64,000 nt of DNA from Nannochloropsis oceanica (lineage: Eukaryota > Sar > Eustigmatophyceae > Eustigmatales > Monodopsidaceae): assembly GCA_004519485.1 (NCBI GenBank), contig CP038132.1, positions 863,001 through 927,000 on the forward strand, read 5' to 3'. Under the pieces are notes generated by a model, which was not told the DNA's origin, made no database searches, and was given only the letters and a program-made list of their open reading frames with translations. Positions 43,043-61,231 of this stretch are shown piece by piece. A program made the position numbers and the translations under genes. The number at the start of each line of letters is the position of its first letter. The first letter of the stretch is position 1.

Positions 43043-44770
43043 GTGGCTGCTGTCCTCAGGCTTGCTGTATGTGTTCTACACAGCAGTGCTAATCCTTGTC
43101 ATGTGATTTGTGAGCAGGAGTTTGTAAGTTTGAAGGGAGCAGGTGAGAAACCAACCGACCTATATCACTAATAGATTATAGTGCATTGAGCCTGCATCCA
43201 AAGACACAGCATCCATGGTTTTGGGGAAGAGGGCGATGGACGTGTATCAGTGAGAATGGCCCATCATGGGCTTCGTAAATCCGCGAGGGAAGTTGCTGGC
43301 GGCGCATAAAGGACAAACCCACCGTAAGCGATCGAAATTGCAATAAAGAATGTTATTTACAATGACTTTGTGCTGCTATACAGGGTAAGGTTGGAAAGAG
43401 GGCGAGGCAGCAGTGGCAGAGATGCAGCAGCTGCTGCATCAACTGGAGACGATGTGGGAGGGAGGAGTGCCATGGGGGGGCAAAAACAAAAAAGTGCAAA
43501 GACCCCACAGCCTTTGAAAAGCACACATACAGATTATTGGCGTTCTGGTACAAAGTATAATCATGCACTCATTTCAGCTTTAATCATCATGAGAACCATG
43601 GGGAATATTATATGCATTAAAAAAAGCGGGTACGCCCACTCTATGGGCAGACATAGATGTGTTTTTGTTGTGTGAGTCCTAGGAAAATAGAGGGATGGGG
43701 AAGAAGGAAGTAAAAGGAGAACATGTACGCCAGGTGCACACATGGAAAATGATTTGTGTAATGGTGTGTGATGTGTGAAGATGCAGGGGAAGACCAAGAG
43801 GAAAAGTGTCCGTTTGAGTTTCTTTTTTTGGAGGGGGGGGGGGGATCTTGATAACGTTGTTAACTGAACAAATCCCACTGGCAGACCTTCCAAAAAATTT
43901 GCCCACAGTCAACTACTATCGCGCTCTCGAGAGCGAGAGTCAGAGACCCCACCAACATCACTATGCACGGTGCAAGGCATGTGTTGTATGTTGTGAAGGC
44001 CCATAGCCAATGCCCATATTTTGAACGCGTCATCATCAATCCACCCTTCACCCTTCATTCCCCCCCCTCAATAAACATGGAGAAGGGAAAATAACGCAGC
44101 TACACTACTCAGTGCATGGTCAGCGAATGGATTTGCGTTCTTATGACGCTTTTTTCATTTGTGAGGGGTTGAGGGAAGAAGAAATTGACTCGAGGTGAGT
44201 TGGTGGAGTGATGATTTGTGGACCCGCGGGCGCGGAGCACTCCAAATTGAGGGACGGGAAGCTAAGCTTTTTTATTTAAAAAACACAAATCACGCGACGA
44301 CTTCACAAATATTTGAATATATAGCATTGTATTTTTCTTTACGTGTGTTTCCAAGCATGCAAGTGCGTTGGTGGTTTGTTGGAAGAGAAGAACGCGGAAA
44401 ACAATCGTTTTAAGTGCGCGACAGACAAAGAACGATCAATACTTTAAACTGTAGATGCTGCAGTCTTTCGTCTGCAGAGGAGGAAAAAAAGGGAAATCGT
44501 AATACTCCCCTTCTGTAATTCAACAACGTACGCATTCTTTCCCTTTCATCTCTTTCCGCTCCCCAAGCCCTAGATCTAAAAAGCTTATGTACGACTGATT
44601 GGGGTCCAGCGACTGCTCCAAGCCAAGATCCTGTTACAGAAGAAGTGGCATATGGAACCCCCCCAGAGCGTCGAATGTCCATATCGACTATGTCCGATTG
44701 AGAGCTCTCTTTTGGTATGATTTGTACTAGTAATTTTTAATTGTGAGGTTCGCCAGTTTCGGCCTTAAAT
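43043..44770. other. Long spacer without a supported gene
   Basis: The right flank of the glycosyltransferase start should hold its promoter. The rest is moderately AT-rich with a G-run at 43839-43846. A 90-codon minus-strand frame (44682-44410, MDIRRSGGVPYATSSVTGSW) is the best ORF but has no motif. I support no gene here. Confidence 0.5.
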
Positions 44771-44841
44771 GGCTTTGTGGCTCAGTGGTAGAGCGGTGCA
44801 CTTGTAATGCACAGGTCCCCGGATCAATCCCGGGCGGAGCC
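44771..44841 (+). tRNA. tRNA-Thr (anticodon UGU)
   Basis: The 71-nt sequence folds as a full cloverleaf. The acceptor arms GGCTTTG and CGGAGCC pair with two G-U pairs. The D arm is GCTC/GAGC with the AGTGGTA loop. The anticodon stem GTGCA/TGCAC encloses CTTGTAA, so the anticodon is TGT, reading ACA. The T stem CCCGG/CCGGG encloses ATCAATC, with A instead of T at position 54. There is no intron and no encoded CCA, as in nuclear tRNA genes. Confidence 0.95.
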
Positions 44842-44845
44842 TTCC

Positions 44846-44852
44846 TTTTTTT
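44846..44852 (+). terminator. Pol III T-run terminator
   Basis: Seven consecutive T residues begin five bases after the tRNA-Thr discriminator position, the normal RNA polymerase III stop signal. Confidence 0.85.
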
Positions 44853-45474
44853 GCGTTTTCATTGTGAAACAGTAGTTCTCCTACATTCTGTGTAAGACTT
44901 TTCACCAACAGAAATCGATTATAAGCCCTCTCCCATGAGTACATGTAAAAAATTAGATTATGTCTCCTCGTGCGAGTTCATTTTTTATGAGGACGTTGAC
45001 CGGCGCGGTACCCGGACTGGCCCATACTATGGCAGAGGCTACCTGCTCCACTATTAATTCCATTATGCTCTATAAGGCTGCTCGGTCTTTGATGCTCCCT
45101 GAAGAACATGCCTTTTCGTCCTCCTGGTTGTACGTGAAAGTGACGGAGAAGTGTAAATACTCGCGATTAGCGAAAGCAGGATGGGCAAAAAGAAAACATG
45201 GGGGAGGTTCGCCTACAATCCGATGCTCGTTTCCCCCATCCAATACACCGCGAAAAGAATAAATCTCATGATTGATTGTCATCAATTGTCTTTGTGGAAG
45301 CTAAAGCTGCTCTAGGCTTGGTCACTATAGATTTCTTAGAGCCACATATAACCCCTGATGGAAAAGTTCGAAAAGCCGTTGCCAAATGCGCATCATCAAC
45401 CCTTGAAATTTTGTTCCATACATTTTGGCCTCTATCAAAATTACCCACACCATCCACAGCATAACCGCATGCTA
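44853..45474. other. Spacer upstream of the IFT172-like gene
   Basis: The region should contain the IFT172 promoter. The frame of that gene is open from 45358 but the added residues are not conserved. A 100-codon plus-strand frame from 44960 has no motif and I do not call it. Confidence 0.45.
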
Positions 45475-48400
45475 ATGCACCACCTCAAGACATGGCGACC
45501 GTGCCTGTCTGAGAATCTAAATCCCTCCGCGGACAAGGTCACAGCCCTTACCTGGTCGCCAGACGGGACCAAATTGGCCGTGGCAACCGTGGGCCGAATG
45601 ATCTGGCTCTACGATGCCCAGGACGGCGTGCGACGAGACAAATTCCCCACCAAATCTGCCCGCCAAGCGATGGAAAAAGAAAGAGAAGAACAAGAAGGAA
45701 AAGGCATTGATTCAGCTGCTAAGACGACGACCGTATCCTACGTGGTCACTGCCTTGGCTTTCTCGCCCGACTCGATCAAGTTGAGCGTTGCACAGAGCGA
45801 TGGTGGCGTCTACGTCTACAAGCTGGGGAGAAGCTGGGGCCATAAGAAAAGCATCTCCCACAAATTTTCCCACGACAGTCCCGTCACCTCTATGCTCTGG
45901 CCGCCCCATCTTCCTTCTGAGGACGCCCAGCTTGTCTACGGACTTGCCGATGGTAGAGTTATTGCGGCTCGTCTCAAGTCCAACAAGGCTAAATCACTGG
46001 GATCATCTCCTTCATCAAGTGTAAGCGAGAGCTACGTCATAGCTTTGGCCCTGCATCCCGATGGTGCCAGCGCGGTGATTTCGGCTCACTACGATGGAAG
46101 CCTATGCTGGCACCCGCTGACGTCTTCCTCCGTGTCCTCTTCGACCTCCACGTCGCGCCTGCTGGCGCGACACACCTGTTCACCTTTTGTCTTGGCGTGG
46201 ATTAAAAATGTCGTGGTAGCAGCTGGGAATGACCAGCATGTTGCAGTGTACCATCCTGAGCTGGGCCAGGTGCTTCATGTCTTTGATTACTCCTCTTCCT
46301 CTCCGTTTTCTTCGGTGCCCTGCAGAGAATTTACCTGTGCCGCCGTCTTGGGCTCAACGCTTGTTGTCGGAAATTTTGATTCCCTCTATGTGTACAAATG
46401 TGCCTCTTCAACACAAATAGCGAAACCTTCAACGGCCACCCCCATTCTGGAGCACGTCGGCATCCACTACGTTCCACACCTATACAGCGCTACTGCCCTC
46501 GCCTGGAGCGCAGACGAGCGTCGATTGGCCGTTGGGTCCTTTTGCGGCGCGGTGGATGTGTATGAAAGCATGATAATTATGCCATCATCGCTCTCACAGC
46601 AGCAGAATGAGGTGCACCACCAGTATCAATCATCGGCCTACCTACCTCTACCATCAATTTCGCAACCATCACACCTCTCGCCATCCGTCCCTCTTGTGCT
46701 CTCCCCTGAAGAGCAACTCTTTCGAGATGCCAAATTGATGGTATTCGAGAAAGGAATCCAGCTGCTCCAGAGTCGAAATCTACTTGAGGCTGCCGTGGAC
46801 CACGCCATGGCGGTCAAGGACTTTGCGTACGCCCTCAAGGTGTGTGATTTGAGCTTGCCCCAAAGACTTGCATGCGTGCATCACCAGCATGCTCGATATT
46901 TACAGCAGCAAGGCCAGTACACTGAAGCGGAAGAATCGTTTCTCTTTGCCAAAGCTCCGCGCGATGCCATCGATATGTTTCTCTCCCCACTCCTCCGTGA
47001 CTACAGCAGCGCCCGACGCCTGGCAGAAAAGCATGCACCTTCCTTGGTACCCACCATCCTCGAGGCACAAGCGGACGCATTACTGCAGCGGTCACGACAG
47101 GGTTATACCATTACGGAGAAGGACGCCGCTAAATACAGTCAGGCCGAGGCCCTTTATCTGGCCGCGGGACAACCGGAACAAGCGCTTAACATGTACATGG
47201 AGGCACAGCATTGGGCGGAGGCTTTTCGCATCGCCCACCGCCATCTTTTCCATCGGCTGATTGATGTCGTGACAATTGCAAAGGGTGAGCGCACTGCATA
47301 TTCCGATTGTCTGACCAACCCTATTACCCCCTCGTCGTCGTTTCGGGTAGAGCCCGACGATATTCTCAGCGCTGTGGGCCCCAAAAGCATGACGCCCCTT
47401 CGTGTCGCCGCCACATTCCTGGGTCAGCGGCATGAATGGGCGCACGTATGGAGCATGCTTGATTACCAAATAAGCAAGGACAAGGACAAAAGCAAAGAAG
47501 GTGGGCAAATGCAAGCTCTACGGGACGACATGGTAGTTTTACGGGTCCAACAAGTTCTTGGAGACCAAAAGGCGCATACCTTGGCTGTGCTACGGGAGGC
47601 ATTGGATATTCTCAAAGCATATGGTGGACCATGTGTTGATCACCTTGGCTTCTATCGATGCTTAGCAGTGTCGGTCTTGGGTGGACGCTCCCAAAAGGAC
47701 GAACTCGAGCACTCTGTGATTCTCCAAGCTTTGCTCCGTGATTTCCGGGGAGTTCTCTTCGACGCGCTCCGCCGGAGCGAGCAGAACAACCGGACGAGAA
47801 AAAAGAATGCGAACAATGAAGGAGCAAAAGCGACAGACGCAGTGGCAACAGATGCGGGGGTGGCGGGCGTAATGATAACGGCGTCCAAAACGAAGATTGA
47901 TACTCTGCAGGAGGATGACGAAAGTGACAAAGACGAGGAGTTCATGCAGATCTTCTTGAGCGTGCATTACACGAACATTCTCTCCCATATCTCTAAACTT
48001 CTCGGCAGTGATAGCGGTACCAACAACAGCAGGGGCCATACCAAAAAACGAGTGCCCATCCCTTCCGAGCGCTTACTCTTGGAACTTGCTTGCAAAATAT
48101 CCCTCGTCCTTCTAAGATATTCTCCAACTTATTCTTCTCTCGATAAGGCATTTTATACCGCCGGCACATTCATCCGCCGCTTATCTCAGTACGAAGAGGC
48201 AGAAAAGGGAAAGTATGGAAAACTATACAAGCACTTGGCTTTTCTCCTCTTGAATCGGTATATTGATTTAGCAGAGGCCATAGAAGACAAAATGATCGCG
48301 GAGGAGGAGAAGTGTGGAAGGGATGGAGAAGAGAAGATGGGGGGTGAGGTGGAGAAGCGCTGTAACGATGTACAGATTGATATGAAAGGCTTAGCAGGAT

Positions 48401-48867
48401 GCACAGCCTTGCCGCAAGCAATGACCCCCATTCCTCGCAGGCAGTATGTAGAAAATGAAGCAGAGCGAGAAGAGATCAAGACCTGGGTGCTGGCTGTATG
48501 TAAGGAAAAGGCGGACGGTAAGATAGACCAAGCTTCGCTGCCGTCACCAACCGACGCCATGGGCACGCTGTTTGAGGGATTGTACGCTACAAATCTGGGA
48601 AGGAGAGGTGAAGAGGGAAGAGGAGAAGAAGCCAGATGTATCCTGACAGGCTACCCACTACAGGAATCGCAGAAGCAGCAGGTAGGAGGAGGGAAGGATG
48701 GAACACGAAAAGAAAGGCACTTTGCCAACAAAGAGGAGTGGGCTGTGTGGGTCAAGGCGTTCAAGACGTGTCCGTGGACGGAAGAGAAAGTCTCTACCTC
48801 CACTACGACGATTAGAAGTACTGGTGTGCGTAAAAAACGAGACTTTCCTTTATCCCCTATCAGATGA
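45475..48867 (+). CDS. IFT172: IFT172-like intraflagellar transport protein lacking the second WD40 propeller
   Basis: The ORF is 1130 aa and intronless. The start at 45475 (MHHLKTWRPC) matches IFT172 N-termini (MxLKHLKT); another ATG lies six bases upstream. The first WD40 propeller is clear: KVTALTWSPDGTKLAVATVG, LYDAQDGVRRDKFPTK, ALAFSPDSIKLSVAQSDGGV, WGHKKSISHKF, and LAWSADERRLAVGSFCGAVD. A typical IFT172 has a second propeller of ~300 residues next. Here a ~50-residue linker leads directly to the helical array (LFRDAKLMVFEKGIQLLQSR, YTEAEESFLFAKAPRDAIDM, YSQAEALYLAAGQPEQALNM). The C-terminus keeps ARCILTGYPLQ and FANKEEWAVWVKAF, the end module of IFT172. IFT172 is a peripheral IFT-B subunit in cilia. 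At 1130 versus ~1750 aa it is short. Confidence 0.8.
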   Translation: MHHLKTWRPCLSENLNPSADKVTALTWSPDGTKLAVATVGRMIWLYDAQDGVRRDKFPTKSARQAMEKEREEQEGKGIDSAAKTTTVSYVVTALAFSPDSIKLSVAQSDGGVYVYKLGRSWGHKKSISHKFSHDSPVTSMLWPPHLPSEDAQLVYGLADGRVIAARLKSNKAKSLGSSPSSSVSESYVIALALHPDGASAVISAHYDGSLCWHPLTSSSVSSSTSTSRLLARHTCSPFVLAWIKNVVVAAGNDQHVAVYHPELGQVLHVFDYSSSSPFSSVPCREFTCAAVLGSTLVVGNFDSLYVYKCASSTQIAKPSTATPILEHVGIHYVPHLYSATALAWSADERRLAVGSFCGAVDVYESMIIMPSSLSQQQNEVHHQYQSSAYLPLPSISQPSHLSPSVPLVLSPEEQLFRDAKLMVFEKGIQLLQSRNLLEAAVDHAMAVKDFAYALKVCDLSLPQRLACVHHQHARYLQQQGQYTEAEESFLFAKAPRDAIDMFLSPLLRDYSSARRLAEKHAPSLVPTILEAQADALLQRSRQGYTITEKDAAKYSQAEALYLAAGQPEQALNMYMEAQHWAEAFRIAHRHLFHRLIDVVTIAKGERTAYSDCLTNPITPSSSFRVEPDDILSAVGPKSMTPLRVAATFLGQRHEWAHVWSMLDYQISKDKDKSKEGGQMQALRDDMVVLRVQQVLGDQKAHTLAVLREALDILKAYGGPCVDHLGFYRCLAVSVLGGRSQKDELEHSVILQALLRDFRGVLFDALRRSEQNNRTRKKNANNEGAKATDAVATDAGVAGVMITASKTKIDTLQEDDESDKDEEFMQIFLSVHYTNILSHISKLLGSDSGTNNSRGHTKKRVPIPSERLLLELACKISLVLLRYSPTYSSLDKAFYTAGTFIRRLSQYEEAEKGKYGKLYKHLAFLLLNRYIDLAEAIEDKMIAEEEKCGRDGEEKMGGEVEKRCNDVQIDMKGLAGCTALPQAMTPIPRRQYVENEAEREEIKTWVLAVCKEKADGKIDQASLPSPTDAMGTLFEGLYATNLGRRGEEGRGEEARCILTGYPLQESQKQQVGGGKDGTRKERHFANKEEWAVWVKAFKTCPWTEEKVSTSTTTIRSTGVRKKRDFPLSPIR

Positions 48868-49076
48868 GACAATTAAAGAAAATAAGAGATGGAGAAATAA
48901 AAAAATAAGGGGCAAACTTGTAAGGCTCTATAAAAATTGCGCGAAATACAGCACATGCACTTTTGCAGCAATCTTTTCGGTCGCATATTTCCCTAAAAGC
49001 CGAAGCCCTCCTCCCTAGTTTCCTTTCTCTTCGTTCTATCATGCCTCCGTGTATGCTAAAAATTTTCTCCCACTTC
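48868..49076. other. Short convergent spacer
   Basis: This AT-rich stretch between the IFT172-like stop and the uL15m stop contains AATAAAA-like sequence near 48895 on the plus strand, a possible poly(A) signal. No gene is present. Confidence 0.5.
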
Positions 49077-50297
49077 CTACTCATGCGCCAACTCCGGCAC
49101 CCTCTCGCTTGTCACCTGTCCCCCAAACAGCGTCCTATTTCTCATCTGCACCTCCGGAGACAAATAACCCCTTCGATCAGAGTCCAAATACAGTGGCATC
49201 AGCTTCGGAGGCGGCCTTGCCCGTCGAGGCAGCTGCAGCCTCTCCTCTACCTCCCCTCCCTCTCCCAATACCGGCACCACAAATGCTTCTGGCTTCAAGA
49301 GCGCACGGAGGGCCAACCGATTGAAATGCACGCACGTTATCGTCCCTCCCACTTTTTCCACGGCCTCGATCGCCGCAGCAGACGCCCGAGAGACTTCTAG
49401 GTGGATCGGGGTATGAACGTGTTCCCCACCGCGGGCCAGGAGCTTTATCCCGTGCTTGATCTTGTTCGCCTTGAAAAGGCCGGCGTCAACGAGGTCCTTC
49501 ATCGTCACCAGACGGTTGGGAGGGACGGAGAGACGGCCCATATCTACCCAGTTTTGGAGCTCGCCGACGTGAAGAGGTGTGAGGGGCTCAGCCCAGCTGT
49601 TGAGTGTTGAGTTTTGGGAGATGGAAGTGAGTGAAAGGACGAAGATGGGTGATCGAAAGAGGAGGTGCATAGCACAATCTCCACGTGCATCACGTTATGC
49701 AGCGAGATCTTTACGAAGCGACAATGAAGACTTATGACGAGAACCAAAAAAGCGTACATGTTTTTAAATCCTGTCTTGGGTAGGCGGCGGTGTAAGGGGG
49801 TTTGCCCGCCTTCGAAGCCTTGAGGAATGTTCACGCTTGATCGCTTCTTTTGTCCATTCATTCCCCGCCCAGCCGTTTTGCCCTTTCCTGAACCGCAACC
49901 CCGACCTACACGTGTGCGCTAATTTTACAGAGAGCACGGATGGAGGTATATGATAGGAGTGGAAGATAGGAAGAAGAGTGAGCGTCCTGCGTATGGAGAT
50001 GGTGGCAACGACGCTGACGGGAAGTCGCTTAGCGGCTCTCCACACACATACATACCACACCCCACCTACCTCAGTCTTGGCCCCTGGGTTGTCACTGAGA
50101 TTATTGAGACTCAGGGAGGAGCTGGAGGAGGAGGACTGGGTGTTAAAGGCGGCGCGGCAGGAACGTCCCGCTACCCCTGCAGCTAATGCTAATGATGATG
50201 CCTGTGGTGATCTGCACATGTGGAGGGCTGCCGTTCCGCCCACAGGTCTGCCGCTGCTGCCAGCGGTGCATGTTCTTCTCAAGACAGTGGAGAGCAT
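49077..50297 (-). CDS. Mitochondrial ribosomal protein uL15 (L15), three exons
   Basis: Exons 50297-50070, 49918-49758 and 49596-49077 close in frame to 302 aa. Exon 1 is a leader rich in Arg, Ser and Ala ([18 protein letters not shown]) without acidic residues, as in mitochondrial presequences, and ends with [11 protein letters not shown], the start of the L15 fold. Exon 2 carries the glycine-rich rRNA-binding arm [16 protein letters not shown], then [20 protein letters not shown]. Exon 3 begins [19 protein letters not shown] and includes a [17 protein letters not shown] segment. The extra C-terminal ~100 residues and overall length fit mitochondrial rather than plastid L15. The protein is part of the large subunit. 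The first ATG in exon 1 used here is 50297; an open frame extends further upstream. Confidence 0.93.
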
Positions 50298-50874
50298 AGC
50301 TGTGTGCGGGAAGGGTCGGTGTGGCCGTGGGTGTGGTGTGAGTAAAGTGAAGGAGATAGCAAGTGTGATGATGGACGATTGAGAGGGGAGGGGAGGCATG
50401 GCGTGATGATGAGGGGCGGGCCAAGTCTTTTAGCGGTCTCTATTGTCCCCCTCTTATACCGAACAACACCAAATACGCGCTCAACAGCTACAGGCACATT
50501 TGCTCCCTCGTAATCACCGTCTATATGTTCAGATGTACATCAAGACCCTAGCGAAAGAGCTGCTGGACTCGCCTGCTGCATCGCTGCTTGCGCCTCTTCG
50601 AGGTCACTCGTTGACTTTACATGCAGATGCATAGACGCACATGCTCCGACTAAGCGACATTCCCCACACACCGCTGCACACACCGTTCACAGGCCTTGGT
50701 AGTGCTTTTCGTGCCAGTAGCCCGGGTGAGTCATCGGTGCCTTGAGGCAGCACACGCCGAGTCTTCCATTTGCCGCCACACTGCTTTTTGCTGGAGGCAC
50801 CCACAAGTGACCTTGTTCACTGGCCAAAACGAGTCCACTGCACCACGCTAAACAAACTTACACCGCAGAAAAGG
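50298..50874. promoter_or_regulatory. Divergent region between uL15m and the USP32-like gene
   Basis: About 580 bp lie between the starts of the two genes and should hold both promoters. I see no gene and no clear core promoter motif. The USP frame is open from 50770. Confidence 0.4.
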
Positions 50875-60499
<9,625 letters not shown>

Positions 60500-61231
60500 G
60501 AGAGGTAGAGGAGATAGAGGGAGGGAGGGAGGGAGGGAGGGAGGAAAGTATAGGCATTGTGTAGCGACATGTGTAGTTGTCATGAATTATATTGTTGACC
60601 AAATGTCGGCAACTATCAAAGTCCGAGAAGAAGAAAGAAAGGAGTACAAATAGTGGTAGGAGAAGAAAAAAAGTTACAACAAGAAAGAGAATTAGAAAAA
60701 GAAGACGAGGGATGATTACCGATAAGATGAACGAGAAAGGTGAAGAAGAGGGGTGAAAAAGATCAAGGAGAAGAAGTCCAAAACAGTAAGGAACAAAGTT
60801 GTAGAAAAACGAGGTTCGGCAAAGAAGCTCCCAAGACCACTTTTTTGCGAGCGTGCAGGGGGCGGGGATGGATCAAGCTTTTCGGATCTTGGTCCGTTGT
60901 GTCGTCTTGTATTCACTTTCCCATTACCTCACCCCTTGGTGACCCTCGGGAAATACCTGCCTCACACCTCGGACACAGGAGACAGTGATAGGTTCACAAG
61001 GAAAGCGAAGGCTTCCTGGCCTTTATCCGACAAGCCTATTGCGTGTCAAACACCACAATTTGCCCATCTTTCATTTTTCATTTCTTTTTTATCCCTATGC
61101 CATCAAAATCTATTTAAAAGCTGAAATGCAACTACTTCGTCGCCTAATCGGTTTTCTACATACGTCCTGACCAAGCTTTCCCGTAAATACCTTCACCAAA
61201 AAGACCTTCTATTCCATTTCTACCTAATTTT
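60500..61231. other. Intergenic spacer between convergent genes
   Basis: This lies between the USP stop (+) and the aminodeoxychorismate synthase stop (-). It starts with a GGGA tract and becomes A- and AT-rich at 60650-60790 and 61050-61240, as expected for two 3' ends. No gene is supported. Confidence 0.5.

Noticed and set aside
44410-44682. 90-codon minus-strand ORF as a small gene
   Set aside because: There is no motif, no splice support and no conserved neighbour; a chance frame is as likely.
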